Of a stretch of 64,000 bases of DNA, positions 1-14,494 are shown piece after piece (position 1 is the stretch's first letter; each line of letters opens with the position of its first letter). The notes under the pieces are model-generated. The model did not search any database and was not told the DNA's origin. It saw only the letters and a list, made by a program, of their open reading frames with translations. Made by a program: the position numbers and the translations under genes. This DNA comes from Lineus longissimus (Eukaryota > Nemertea > Pilidiophora > Heteronemertea > Lineidae): NCBI RefSeq assembly GCF_910592395.1, contig NC_088312.1, forward strand, positions 5,828,001 to 5,892,000, written 5' to 3'.

Positions 1-110
1 TATATCACTCAGTTTTGAAGCAGGGCAAATGTTTTCTCTCGAAGGAGCTACTTTGTATGACATGTGAAAAATTTATAAGTTCATGCCGACACACCCCTAT
101 TAGTACTAAC

Positions 111-3100
111 CTTTTCAATAAGACAATTTCTCAGGTCAGGCACAATACTTTTTACAACTGTCTGGTGTATTCGCGTGGCAAGTTCACGTGAACACTTGAC
201 AATGCCATCCACAACAGTTTGTGTCTCGGCAGACGTGTCATCCTGGGTGTCGTCTGCTCCAGGTTCTTTCACGTCTGCTTCCTCATCACTATCTTCAACA
301 ATGTCGTCTGCTGGTTTTTCCTCAACATATTCAAGGACTGGTTTGGTCTTTTTCACTGAATGAGAATATAAGGTTTCTTAGCATGAATTAGCCAAGAAGT
401 ACTGATGACAGGTCACTAACGTGTTTTATGTAAATGAAGAATAAACATCAGCACTGGTCGGTCTTTGTTGACATGTAATCCAGGATGTCGTCTGCAGCAG
501 GTTCTTTTACACTAGCTTCTCCATCAACAGTGTTTGAGTTCTCCCATTTTTCCTGATGTTGACATGAACAGTTCAACTTACCTGCATCATTGACTGGCGG
601 CTTCAATACATCCCCAGCTCCCTGGGTGGCAGACAGATCATAGTGGAAGGCATTCAAAATTGATACTACTAATCTGCAACACAGAAAGACATGGTCATTA
701 ACGCTCAAGATCATATCGATGCAATGATATTTAGCTTACCAAGGAAAGTGCAAGTGTGTTCATCATTGGAATCCAAATCTCTAGCTATCACTCAGAGCAG
801 TACATAAAGCTTGTGTCATTTGAACACTGCACTTGATCTAGTCACAAGGTATGGGTGATCGCCACTTAATGTCCTACAAACATGATTGGCTTGAAACCCA
901 CATCATTAATATCCTAAGCACAGACTTAAGCAGAACCAATTGAAGAGCAAGCAGTATAAACCTATACTCACTTGACCATAGTTTTTTGGTTTTCAATACT
1001 CTTTGGCAACAAGTAAAGGTACGATTTGAGAAGTTGCAGATATTTTGACCACGGTAGTAATTTACAGATGCATCCAATAGCTTCAATGGCTGTGTCGACT
1101 AGGTTGTGCTGCTTGGCATATTCCGGACATGTGATGTAGACAGAGGCCATGGGCATCACGTAGGAGAGAAGGATGTTGGCAGGGATTGGGTGGTTTGCTA
1201 AATGCTTGATGAATTTTTTCAGGCCACGAGCTCGACGATGTGTCTGCAGAATAGAAATGATTATCAAAATCCATTGATTATAGAAATACCAGTGAACACT
1301 AAGATAAGTTTGAGACTAGTCACAAGGTGTACCATTCTTTGGCAACACTAACTTAGTGAGTGAACACCTTGAGCTGCCCTATGCAGGTTCGTACTGCACA
1401 ACAGCTATTTGGCCTATCCATGACAAATTAGCTTCTTTCATTATTCAATCTCTATCAATAAACCACACAAAAACTAACAGATAGAAAAAATCGATCTACT
1501 AGGAAAATCATACCTGTATATGACATATATTCTCAAAGAAATCCACCTCAATGTCTGTGTCTGTCAGCTTACTGAGATGATTAAGAGCGCTGTGCTGAGG
1601 GAAGGCCCTGACGGCCATAGCAAGAACTTTGATGAATTCATGTCTCGGCACCTCACTTTGTGACTTGATGCCTGATTTGATCAAGGGTAGGAGCGTTTCC
1701 ACGACAGTTGCATTGTATGTTTTGTCATCTAACTCAATGCTGGACAGTCTCCCGATGATCTCCTGCATGCAGTAGGATGAACTATCTCGGAGGGACATGT
1801 CATCAGTCTGAAAAAAATAAAATGGTCTAATGTGAGAGAAAACCACACCTACCCTGAACAGTACTGAGAGACTCATCCCTGCTATCACAATAGGAGCAGG
1901 TTGAACCAGGAATCAAGCTAGCAACCTTAGGCAAATTTGATATTTAGTAAAAAGGCAAAAGCAGCATTGCAACTTACTGTTGTGAGGACAAATGCACAGT
2001 TGTGCATGACCATGATGAGATACTCCACATCAATGGTCTCCATCTCTTTGATGGCTGTTTTGATTTCGGCGTAGGTGTCCAACCTGAGAATGTAATCTGG
2101 TTCATCAACACGGCGCTTATCCCAGGCACTCAACTGAAAAACAACAGATGATTTTCATGACAACTGGTACAAACAAAGCCTCACAAGGTGTATTGCTTGC
2201 AAGGTCAACAGCCTCACACACACCAACGGATCTTGGTGATCTCGCAAGTTTTCCAATTGAAAGGTGGCCAGAACTGAACAAGTAAGACTGGGCTGAATTT
2301 CCAATGAGACAACATTACAGACCAACAATTTCTGGTAAGTCAGCTGGCAAATTAAACCAATATCAACAATAAACTGAATTAAGTCACAAAGCATTTGCAT
2401 TTGAACCTACATTGGACACTGTAGTAGCTAGCTTTTCATAAGTTGGATCTTTCTCAGCAATAGCCTTCATGACATGGCACAGGGTATTTCTTGAGGTTCT
2501 GCCTGACAGTGTGGAGAACAGCTTGGAAATGGTCCTGAAAATGAAACATAAAAGGCTTTTATGTGAATAACACTAAAAGATCAAACATGCAGTCTTAAGA
2601 TTCTGAATGCGTGCAACAGGATGCGGCATCACTTGTCCACAAGTAGCTCATAGTGGTCAACACTAGTAATTTTGAGAAATAATCAATGTTCTTACACAAT
2701 AAATCGACCAGGTGAGTCCAATTTCTTTATCAGATTTGCGACAGTTGTGAGGATGTCCACTTCAACATTCTGCAATAAAGAGAAAATTAAATGTAACAAG
2801 TTTGTGAGTGCCGAGACAGGAAAACATCCAACATGTCCAAGCTAACTGATGTTATATTGGAATCTGGCAAATACTAGTAAAGCACTTTGGTGGGGAACGG
2901 TACAAAAACAATCTATCTAAAGTTAACAAAAGGACTGTCATGCAGTTTCAATGCTTCTCCAGACATGGACATGATGGGGCCCAGAAGACCCTACCCTGAC
3001 TACTGGTATCATATTTGGGTTTGTGCCTACCTCCGAGCGCATGAAGTCCCGAACAAGATATGGCAACAACAAGGAAACAACAGTAGCGCTCTGTTCTTGG

Positions 3101-6100
3101 TCTGTCACATACAAGCTGATACTGGAAAGAAAGATTTTATTCACGTAAGTAAGAGCATTTTCTCACCAATTACATCTTCTGACCGAGAGATGTGATTTTC
3201 CTTGTCATCCACAGTGAGAGTTGTACATATATATCATCTCAAACAATATCTTACAATGTCATGTCAACCAGTGATGCCTTCAATACTGGTCAGCCCAGCC
3301 CTTTGCCTCATTTTCTAGACAACACTGCATATGAAGAAATACTCAGTACTTACTTTGAGAGAATGTTGAGATCTTTTGCAGGAATCTTGTGTTTTTTGCT
3401 CCTTTGGCCTGTCAGTGCACGCACTACACCACTCAGGTATTCTAGGACCTTTGGTACATGAGGAAACATGAGGCGCACACCAAGACTGGAGTTCTCTGAA
3501 ACAAAAATAACACTAATGGTCAATGGGGAACCTACTGGACTATCTTCTCTACTGATGTTTACACCATCAGCCATTCCTTCCACCCAGGTAGCCAACCTAA
3601 CTTGATTGCAACTGGGACACTGGAGGCAAAGATCCCAAGACAACGATGCAAAATGATAACAGTGATGATGAAATCTAGAATTTATGCGCCAAAAGAAAGT
3701 GACTTATCTTACCAGGACAGGAACTATCCTCTTGACTCCCAAAACAATCAGTCACTTCCATCGGAACCACAGCATCATCCTCTGCTTCAATGGGCTCCTC
3801 AAAGGTAATGAGACGTTCAACGATTTCCAGCACCATGCTCACAACCGATCTGGCAACATTTTTAGACGACAACAATGCAATGATGTACGGTAACGGTGTA
3901 AGTTCCTCATTTCCTTTCTGGAATTTCCCAAGGAGTTGAAGATATCTTGCTTCGCCGCTCCAGGTGTAGAGGAGTTTCAGAAGTGGGGTGGGATGGCTGA
4001 TGCTTTCATCAGGTAACCTTGATAACTGGAACAGACATCATGAACATTTATACAAACTGATTGTATTGAAATTTTCTTGTTGAAACTATTGGAAACATGT
4101 TTTGAGTTGAAAATTCTCTGAACAAGTGCACTCACCTGTGGCCAGACAGCAGCAAGAAAAACAGCATCTATTTCAACAGTAGTGAAAGGATAATTCTCAA
4201 ACGATATGAAGAATTGTGTTACTCGGTTCATACAGAGCATCCGAAGTGTCTTCAAGGCATTGATGACACGTCCCTTGATCTGATCTCTCATCTCAAGTAG
4301 CTTGTGACACATTGCTGTCAGACAGAGTGTTATCCGTAACATGTTGGGAAGATGGGAATCGATCAGGTTGCCGAGCTTCTTGAAGATGATGTCCATGGTG
4401 TGGATGATCCTGAAAAGGTTATACGGAATAAGATGGGGTGGTATAAACCGAATTAGTCAGATGTTAATTTAGTCAATGAAGCATCATAGTCAGTCACTTG
4501 TATCTCGATGAAACTTACCCTTGTAGTTTCCCAACTGGTATCACACAACTGGTATCAACATCTGTGGTCAGCTCGGTCAATCTTTCAATGATATCTCCAG
4601 TGACAAATTGTTTGAATGGCGCAAACATGAGATCTATGAACAGATGGAGTTCGCTCTGTTGACAACCTCCAAGGAATGCCAGGATGATGTTCTTGCGTTT
4701 GGTCGACTGGTCCTTTCCTGCCGTGTTGCGGCCTGCTTTACCAAGCATTTTACCAAATAGTAACCTGAAGTAAAAGATTTTAAGATATTGCATTCTTTTG
4801 AAGAGCAAATCTGTGTCTGGATCAAGTGGCTTCACTGATTGGTGGCCGTTGCTCTCAGAGGAGTGCTTAATACAGTAAGTAAGTACATGTAAGACCTCAC
4901 CTCATTAGAACTGGTAGAACTTCTACCCTGTGGTCACGCTGCACAACACTAGCCTCACTGTCGATGTTGAATAAAACAATCTCATTCTTGAAGTGTTTGT
5001 CATCAAGCAGTTTCTCGAAGTGCTCCCTGGAAGAAAAGATAATTCTAACTTTGGGTATTTCAGTTTATAGCCAGGAATAATGCATTTTTTGAAATTCACT
5101 GTGGTTTACACGTTAAAGTGTGGTTCACTAGAACTGGGCTATTTCTAACTGTCATACGTATAGCTTATCCCATCACTCTTGAACCGTTGTAGTTACTTAC
5201 TTGTAAGGTACTATTGATTTGTTGTTGTAAGTCATAACGCAGTCAAATGCAACTTTCTGGATTTCTCCATCCCGATGACATAACATCTAAAAGAAAGGAA
5301 TCATGCTTGATTAGTCCTCTGCTTTTGCGGAAGCCTTAACTGAAAGTCTAAGCAATGTTTTCAATTTGACTTCTATCTATGTCATAATCAGCACAAAAAT
5401 ATTCAGACAAAACAATAGTATACATGTAGATTAAAACACGTTGCAGACAAATTCAAAAACAAATACAAAACCTACCTCGTGATACAATTCTCTTAGTTTT
5501 GGTTCCATGTGAAGAGACTTCGGGCCTTTGAACTTAGAAAACAGTTTCAGAAGAACAAGGAATGACCTGAAAGTGAAATAAGCAATGTAACCAGAGTGTT
5601 TGCCATATCAGAGGAAGAATTTGACAGAAGAGTAAATTAAAAAAGATAATTCGGCTTTTATAGTCAACGGCCTCAACATATCATTCATTTGTGTCACTCG
5701 AGCTAGGATATAGTTTGGCTGATTCTTCTTTAGCAATCTTGAAATCATCCTTGAAGTAACTATTGTTCTTTCTAGCATTCACTATATGGTGCAGATCTTA
5801 GCCTGAAAGGCGCCGTTTGCAGGCCAACTACCGGTGCATGGACACGCCCCAGCATTAACCAATCCAATCCTCAATCCCCAAATTACCTCGCAATCTGCCT
5901 TCTCGATCTTTTAGCAGTCACGTTCTCTTCCTCAGCGTCTGCCTTTTCATCCTCTTGCAAGTCCTCATCTGTTGTTTCCCCAGAGGTCAAGGTCATATCC
6001 ATGGCCATGTCGTCTGCTATCTGATCTTTCGTTTTCCTGATGTCTTGATGGGGAGCAGCTGTCTGGTCAGCTGGGTAATATTCATTGCTGGAAGTAGATG

Positions 6101-9100
6101 ACATAATTTACCAGATCTTGTACCTAAAACCTTACTTTGTTGTCATCGCCATAAAAGTAGTTGTAAGAAGAGATTTAGTTACAAATTTGGACGCAAGCCC
6201 ATACGACAGAATCCTTTCTTCTGAAGAATTTCTGAGCCTTATCTATTGTCATTCAATAGCATGCCTTGAAGTCACAGCTCACTTGCCAAGAGAGGGAATG
6301 ACCCTTCATGGGATCTAGGCAGGCGACATAGATACATACTTGAGAAACCTGAACAGCAGTGGAGAAAGAATCCTCGATCTCGGTTCACATTTATCAGGGA
6401 AGTTCTGCATGGTTTTCCACAAGAGTTGTCTGTAGTTCATATGATCTGGTCGATCTTTGCTATTCTTGACCTCCTCCTGGCACTGTACAAAACGATCCCC
6501 GAGATTTTCTACTGTCACAGGATCTCCACTACGGTTCGGTGCAGGTTTACATTCAAGAGCTGCTCTTTCTGAAACAGTGAGAAGAAGAAGTCAAGATCCG
6601 CCTAGCAAATTTTTAAGTTGTAATTGAAAATGCAACAGTTGCAACAGTTAACCTGATCATGACCGGAGGAGCATCAGTTTATCGGCTTTGCTGATAAGCC
6701 AATCGCACAAATCAAAATTTTGTCTGGATATCCGACAACACGCCTTGACACTGGGAGGCAACAATATATGCTGCCAGACCACCATCAGTGGGAAGCTCTA
6801 GGAATGTGACATGGTAGAGATCTTGGCCTTATATTCTTGACATACACTACCATGTATTGAAGATGAACTCTAAGGAAGATTTTACCTGCTAAATCAGTAG
6901 CCATGTTGAGCTGGTCTTCATAGACCGACCAGAATGCCTCCTTTGAAAGTACCCTGGCATGTGACTCAATCAATTTGCCGACTGGATCCCACAGTAACGT
7001 GAAGTTGACGTAGAGATTACTTAGAAGATACTTCAGAGGAACCTAAAACAAACAGAAACCAGAATGACAAGGTTGACAGAATATTTTACCATTTCGGCAA
7101 TGGACCACAACAGCAGACAATCACATTTTGGTGCCAGTAGGCAAAGAACGCTTTAGGGGACATTCAGATTGAAATATTGTCAAAGTTCCATTTAATTGCA
7201 TAGAATCCTTATTTGGCTCTAATAGTAATACAAACCTTAGCAAATAAAGGCTCCATTGGTAGATTGTTCTGTACAGATCCATGTTCTAGCTTCCTGAGAT
7301 AAATCAACTTTTCCCTGTAGTTCTGCACAGAGAGAGGCACCTTCTCTGCTTCCAGACAGATGGTGAACACACACACTTGTTCCATGTTCTGGAAAGAAAA
7401 AGATTATTTCCTTATCCACCCAATTACAGAACCGGGTTTTTCAAAGATACCTTTCAAAGAAATTCTCATATTGCCAATGCTTAGTCGAAGTGGCTAATCA
7501 TACAAAATTTCTGATAAGAACACCAACCTGATCTTCTAGAATGGGCATCTTCGCATCAAACTGAGACAGTATCCGAAGTGTCAGCAACCGCACCTAAAAA
7601 AGTAATAGAAAACATAAGATATCAAAGTTTCATTCTGAACTTATCAGCTTTTTCCACCCCGACGTACCTCAATATGACATAAGATGCCCTCAATGTAAGA
7701 GCCCTTGCATCACCAAAGGCGAACTTGTAACATGCAGGAGAGACCAACACACACATCTCTTTTCCAAATTGGGAGTTTCAACAACTTTTAATAAACTGAG
7801 AGACAAACCTGGTGATAACATGATGATATATTACTATCAACGATTTTGAAGATTTCAACAAGGGTGGCCTCAGTCATGAAGGGTTGATCACAGTTTGTGG
7901 CATGGGTGAAGAATGCGTCTGCTGCTCTCAAGACATGGACGTCTGCTGGCCAACATCTTAACGCTGTTAAAATGTCCTCCAAGGAAACCATTTCGAAGAA
8001 ATCCTCTGATTCTTTCAGACAGAGCAACATCACTAATGATTGGCACAGGAGAAATGATTCATTTTCTGAAATGAGACGCAAATATTCATCATTTCTGACA
8101 ACATTAAGGTGTGTGTGGCCTATCATTCTAGCCTTTTGTTGTGACTGGTCCTCAGAAGACAGAATAGAAATTACAGTTGAACACCACAGGCTCTCTCTCC
8201 CTGCAACTCAGTCTTGATAAGGACGAATCCAATGTGTTTCCATATGAACAACAAAGACCAAGTTGGGCTGACCTAAAGGCCTTCTTTGGAGGACCACTGA
8301 GTGGGGCATAGAACAAATTCAGAACACTTACCTTTTTTATCTTCCAAGTTCTTAAGAAGTGTCTGATAAATTGCTAACACAGCCTCAGTCAAGACCTCAT
8401 CCTTCATCGGTCTGTAAAATAATGGACATGTTTAATGACAGAACATGTTCACATACGCTCTACAAAGTATCTGTTTTATTTCATTTTCTTACCAATGTCA
8501 GGTAGAAGGGCAATTTCCAATTTCAGAACTGTTTGTAGTAAATAAGTACCTGATTGGGTCTCACCAACAGGGAAAATCATGCTCTAACAGAAGGAATTAA
8601 ACAGACATAATTTCTTACCTAACATGAGGTGCACAGACTAAGGCGCCCCAAAGTTTACTTTTATCACAGTCTTCGGTAATGCCATCTTCGAGGATTGATA
8701 TCACAAAATTTGGGAAAGATTTCTTCTCATTTTTGCTGGAAATGTAATAAAGGGTCAAACATGAATAGTGGATTAGAAAACGTATTACATACAGAGCGAT
8801 AGAGAAAGATAATAGTAACTCAGACAGACCTCTTAGGCCCTAATAAACAATCCAGGACTACCCTCAACTGCCCCAGGCACCCTCTCATTTTCTGATCCAC
8901 TGACCAACCAGACACTAGTTTTCAACAGGAGGGTGATGAAAACAGTTAAGGAGACTCTTAGTCAGGCAATTAAAGGTTTCAAGTGTTCATCGACGTTATC
9001 TATTCAAAATTTGGAACGCAAAAATATTACAAATAGTTAGGAGTCAAGTGAATTTAGTTCTTAGCTTTCACTCTTTTACCCTCCTTCCAAGCCTTTCCAG

Positions 9101-12100
9101 ATTCTAGGGAAAATATGATTGTGGACTTACCCTTTCATTGCCATAGAGAAATCCAAGAGATACGTGCTGTACTCATTCAGCTGTGCAGCATCCCTCTGTA
9201 TGGGACTCTTATTTAAGATTAACTCAGTGATGAGGAACAAAACATCATCCTTGGCTGATTTGTCTCTCAGCAGCATACAGGAATGGCAGTAATTCAACAG
9301 TAGAGGCAGAACATCCTGTAAGAACAGAGCCTTGTCAGGGTATCAAGTTATCAAACTGGTTTTTCTGAACTGGAATGGCATTAATGGCCTAGTACTCTTC
9401 GTCCCTTGTATGTTAGGGATGAGGCATCCGTCATGAGGTACTCAAGATCCCACCTGGATAGGATTCCTCACTTGCCCTGGCAAAGGCTCTGGATGCAACA
9501 AATTGTTCTACATCTCATTCAATGGATGTGAAAGTTGAATTCAAATTACTTGCCCAAGGTCACAAGCGATATATCAGTTTTGGGTATTGAACCCAATATA
9601 TTCTGATTACAAGAAAACCTTAACCTTGAGATCGCCATGAAGTCTAACAGAACAAAACTATGAATTTTATCTACCTTTTCAAATGAACTCAATGAAAATA
9701 AACCCTGCGCGAAATCCATGGTCAAACTTCTGGAATACTTGCTCTTGAAAGTCTGAAATAAGAGCAGATATGTTGAGGTGACTGCAAAGATGTGACCTTT
9801 CACCTCATAGACTTGTTTCAATCCTTGGTTTAACTTTAAATGTTTTTGTCAGACCAAAAGCCTTCACCTCAAATTTGGTCAATGTGATAGTAAATGTGTC
9901 ATCAGTGTGGTAGGACATTTTCTGGTAGAGAACGGACGAACCAAAGGACCCATTAGGAAATTGGTTTGGAACTGGAAGGGCTGAACATAAGCACTTGTAA
10001 AGGTTATCTCAACACTGAGGTTGACAAAAAGGAAGACTGCATCCCAACAGTGCTAATGGGAATAATACTGCCCCACTTTACAAACAATCAAGTTAATAAA
10101 TTGTTACCAAATTAATCAGCTTTGGAGTGACATCTGATTTCAGGTGTGTGTGTGGCGACATGAGGACAGAGGAGATGACTTCTAGGAGAGTTCTTCCATA
10201 ACCTTCTGGCAATGGCTTCCCTTCCAACATCACCATCAGACACTGAAAATGATGAAAATGACGATCTGTATTGAATAATCATGAGTATTGATAACAGAAT
10301 AACTAATTCTGCCTTCAAGCATTGACCTCAGCTGCAACCCTGCAGACACTGGTAAGGGACAACAAGGTGCTGTTGATGGCTATGCGACATTATAAACATG
10401 CAATAGCAATAACAATAACAATAACAATAACAATGATGTACATCTAGAAGTATCAAGCCAGCAGTAGGACCGCAACAAAAGCAAGGTGAGCTGTCACAAG
10501 GTGCGCCACTTCACTGAGAAAACTCGGGCAGAAAATATGTTAAGTAATTTGTACCTTCGCCATTTGGTCAGTATCCACTATCAAAGCACCATCTTTATAC
10601 TTGACCAGCACCAAAACTAATTCAAGGATATTGTGAACATGGTCTGCTATCCCAGAGGACTCTTTCCGTGAAGCCTTATCAAACTTGTCAAAGGCATCAG
10701 TAAGACATTTCTGAAAGTAAGCAGTGCAATGGTTAATCACAGGAGAGGTAAATTTCATCTCAGTGCAATATCAGCAGAAACAGATAAGGGGCGATCTAAT
10801 TGATTTCTGGTATCAGGTAATATACACCATTCTCATCATGAAATACACTGCATAATTTAGGATCATGATACTAAAACATTCGTAAATCACAGAATCAGTT
10901 ATCAAAAATTCTCATCTCTGCAAATAGGGACATATCATTTCTTCTCAAAATTCCAACTAGGAATGTTTTCATTTTCACTTACCAATAAGATCTTCCACAC
11001 CAGCCCAATATGTTCTTTACCAGCATGCTCAGCAAGAGATTCTATGGTCACTTTCAACGCCTCACAGATGTGTTCATAGGGGAGGGATTCTCTCTCCGTT
11101 TCCTCACCGAGTTTTGACGTCAGAAGAGTTAGCACCTGAATTATAATGAAGTGAACAATGAGGAAAGGCAAATTCTAAAATTCATAGCAGCAGATCACAG
11201 CAAATATCATTCAATAATAGCTCTGGTATGCTCTCCAGTATCATTTTTTTGCACTTGATTGTTTCAATTAACAGCATGGGCGAGTGAAATGTAATCCTTT
11301 TGCAGAGTACTTTTCAAGTTAAGAAAACAAAAAAACTTCAAAACCTGAGGTCAATTTGATTTTCTAAAAACTCACTTCTTCTGTACAACTGTGTAACTGC
11401 TTCTTGACACCCTTCATCATCTCAAAGAAGAGGCGACCAACACCAGGTACCTCCTCTGGATCACTCTCAAGACGCTTCAACATGAAATTGAAGAACACGT
11501 CCCAGTCTCTGGTCTGAAATTCACAAGGAGTACAGTTTTTATTAGAGATATAAGAACAAATGCTTTCAGTTGCTCAAATGATAAAATTTCAGTGTTGGAG
11601 ATACAAGTCCAATTCCCAAAAGAATAATATTTCATTAAATTGGCAAAATTACCCATGTCGGCATAATCAATCTCTCTCGGGCTGGTCTCAAAGGTGTTCT
11701 TTATCTATCATAGCTCATGATAAGCTTTGAGCAGTTTTGAGATCTTTTTATGCTTATATTCAAAACTGAATGAACTCTTTATCCTCACCTTTCTCATCAA
11801 GAAAGCAAAACTTTCTGCAGCAAAGTTTCTGATGTACCATCTCACTTCAGCTCGCAACAGAGGAGCGTATTGTCTGAAAGAGGTAGTTGGGCAACATTGA
11901 AAATGTCCAGTAAAGCTGGCCATGCAAGGAAAGATAGATCTGGGTTGAATACTAACACACCAATGCAAAAGCACATGTATCTAGTGTTGTAATTGTTATT
12001 GTATGAATATCTCTATCATCCCAGCAAATTTCATCGTAGAATTGAAACAACAAAACAGCAGAAACCCTCTCCTACTTACGTATAGACATTTTCAACATCA

Positions 12101-14494
12101 TTTATCATGTAACGCCACAGGAATTTGAAAAGATACGACAGGCAGGTGAATATCGCCTCCAAGCACTCAACGTCATGGTGGTATGAGCCAAGTAGGCCAA
12201 CAATGATACTGAAGAACCCAGGGAAGTGGGGATAGAAGTCAACCTGAAGGTCTCGTGCCAGTTGGACAACCAAGCTGAAAGAGATAGCAGAAGATTGTTG
12301 ATTGTGCCAATTCAATTACTGCTTGGATAGCTCTTGGTTTTAATGTATGTAATGTGTATTACTGTGGTTATGTACACAATTTGTTTTTGGCCGAGAAGGT
12401 TGTCTACAGCAGCACCAATGTTTACCTCCCAAGCAGAATATTTGGCTTGGACTAGAATAATCAGGTACAAGGAATCAGTTTTATATCTCAAACAGTTGAT
12501 GATGAAACTGAAGTTAACTGACTTATCAATGATCACAAGTGAGCAGTCTGTAATGGACATTGAGGCCACCCATTCTAGAATCTGACCACATAAATAGGAA
12601 TCCAGATATGTGAACTTGTACCAACTTACTCCAGGATAGGTTGCAGTGCCATACTCTGTGGCACCTGCAAATGTGTGCGGAGGGCAGTGATGATCTGTTC
12701 CTCATGATGAATCAACTGAGGTAAACTCTGAACCTGATTGGTGATCTCCTTGCTAAAGTTGGCTGAAATTAGGAGAAACAGATCCTGCAAAATGCCTCTG
12801 GAAAATGTTTAAGCTATTTGTACATATCATGGAGTGTTTTCTTAAGAAATACAGTGGGTCAACGTAGGTTGAAATTCTCAAAATATCACTCAGTCTGCTG
12901 ATATACTCACTGAAATGCTCTGTACAGTTGAGTTCTGACCATTTCTGTAGACCTTCAGTGAAGAATGTACCACACTCCTAAAAATAATGTCAAATAATGC
13001 ATCGATTACCTATATTCTCTGCAATTCAAAGCGAAGTACAAAATTTGCACATCACAGTTACATGCCTCCATGAAGGGTAAGCAATGTTTTAATTTTTTAA
13101 AGAATAGCAAATAATCATTCTTCAATCATTGTAACATAAGCTTCTCAAGCCAGGGAATGACCCTGGTTTGCTAGGGAATGCAGACAATGACCTCTGTTGG
13201 AATGACTAACCTCAGGTACTTCAGCACGCTTTCCAATTCGACGAACAACATCGATGTTGATTCCTGTAAGCCGCTCAGCAAATGTTAGAAACTGCAAAGG
13301 CAATGTTAGCATTAATAAACAAGTTGTTTCAAAGTTGTTGGACACCAATATGGCAATACAATACTACAATCAAGATGTACAGACCGGGGGAGCTGGCTGT
13401 ACGTACCCATAAGTCTTTGCGGTAGTCTCGCGCGTACCGGATATAACCCATCAAGCTTTTCTCCTTCAGAGAAATACTGCGTTGCGCTCAAGTGCCTTAT
13501 AAGGCTGTGAACAAAATTAACGTTCGACCAATGAGAAAGCCACATTACCCTGCATACGAGGTTGGACGCGTGATCACTAAATGACAAGTAAAAATAGAAT
13601 CAGACCACATGTTTCTATATGTCAGAATGCTGCCGTTTGCTGTAGTACACGTGTGTTGTCCAAATTTTCGATTTCAAGCAAGTTTAAGGCCAACCTCGTG
13701 TCCACCAGACTAATGCATAATTGGCAGTTGAGCGCAACGCAGTATTTCTCTGAAGGAGAAAAGCTTGATAGGTTATATCCGGTACGCGCGAGACTACCGC
13801 AAAGACTTATGGGTACGTACAGCCAGCTCCCCCGGTCTGTACATCTTGATTGTCGTATATCAGATAGATTAAATGTTCAGGTGCCCTCTTCTCATTGAAC
13901 TTAGACAAACATAAAAGTAACAACAAGGGGGCCACATCTCGTCTTGTCCTCCTTGGACTTGGGTGCCCGCGCCGCTGCCAGGTCAACTTATCATTAGCCT
14001 TGGCAACGCGCTCGCCATTCACGCCCATCGCCACTTGATCATGGAATCGGGATCTCACATGCCCCAACTTGGGCCTTGGGGCAACTATTTAAAAAATCAG
14101 TGATGTAGTTTATGCATGTTTGACGACATAGCATGACATGATGACCGAGTGTGACTGATGTATGAACAAGGGCGGTGTACCAAGTGTCATACTGCAATGT
14201 ACTGTACACTGTTACTGTATACATGCACAGGTATCACATGGCAATGGCAAAACAAGGGGCAAACTATTTTACATTTTTGTGACATTAACCTTGAATGTAT
14301 TTTGCTCTTTATGTCGTGTTGGCTTCGACTTCATGATGATTTCATAATCTATTACAAAGGTCAGATGACCGCCCGTTCAGTTTAGTCAAAAAGCATGGGA
14401 AAAGTACACCCAAAATATCCAAAAACATATGAAAACAGAAAACACGTGCTTCCGGTTTTACCTTTAAATTTTCCAAAGCGCATGCCCAGATCAT
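111..14494 (-). CDS. UTP20: UTP20 (DRIM), small-subunit processome HEAT-repeat protein, N-terminal ~1,775 residues, 3' end outside window
   Basis: UTP20 is a nucleolar component of the U3 small-subunit processome needed for 18S rRNA maturation. Exons on the minus strand, 5' to 3': 14462-14494 (tentative), 13211-13291, 12911-12977, 12630-12762, 12080-12274, 11789-11873, 11376-11513, 10983-11135, 10555-10710, 10108-10242, 9675-9752, 9131-9315, 8619-8735, 8332-8411, 7809-8065, 7528-7593, 7236-7388, 6886-7042, 6340-6568, 5887-6087, 5476-5566, 5201-5286, 4901-5026, 4519-4764, 4136-4409, 3713-4025, 3354-3495, 3031-3121, 2696-2769, 2411-2534, 1978-2133, 1514-1807, 972-1243, 582-673, 111-355. All have AG/GT borders and every phase joins. 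Diagnostic stretches are FLTFAERL near the N-terminus, RNFAAESFAFLMRK (exon 6), NEYYPADQTAAP (exons 19-20) and VDFFENICHIQ (exon 32), matching vertebrate UTP20 in order. The last exon in the window is a low-complexity acidic segment (KEPGADD). The remaining ~1,000 residues lie left of position 1. The first exon (11 codons) is weak: it rests on phase, a GT donor and an ATG only. Confidence 0.93.
458..560 (-). repeat. Decayed duplicate of the acidic UTP20 exon, inside the intron between exons 34 and 35
   Basis: About 100 bp upstream (in gene direction) of the exon at 111-355 is a second, diverged copy of its acidic core. The shared peptide core is VKEP(A/G)ADD, with D/E residues around it. It has an AG acceptor-like edge at about 556, but the frame that matches the exon does not join to exon 34 without a shift, and it ends at a TGA near 452. 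It is probably a non-coding relic of a local duplication; a rarely used alternative exon is possible. Confidence 0.6.
9536..9612 (+). repeat. SINE-like 3' tail remnant (MIR/L2-type tail)
   Basis: The stretch contains ACTTGCCCAAGGTCACA followed about 30 bp later by a GGTATTGAACCC box, the order and spacing of the conserved tail of CORE/MIR-type SINEs and L2 LINEs. It lies in an intron of UTP20 (between exons 11 and 12). The upstream body is not recognisable, so only the tail is called. Confidence 0.4.
10407..10434. repeat. (AATAAC)n microsatellite
   Basis: Four to five near-perfect copies of a CAATAA hexamer in a UTP20 intron. Confidence 0.85.
13361..13858. mobile_element. 498-bp inverted-repeat element with 136-bp terminal arms (MITE/foldback-like)
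   Basis: The left arm (13361-13496) and right arm (13723-13858) are reverse complements with only a few mismatches. They enclose a 226-bp spacer with no convincing coding potential. Both arms include a CG-rich block around GTCTCGCGCGTACCGG and end inside at CTGCGTTGCGCTCAA. Equal arm length and a diverged relative near 57.5 kb point to a non-autonomous DNA transposon or foldback element. A target-site duplication could not be fixed with confidence. It sits in the putative first intron of UTP20. Confidence 0.65.
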
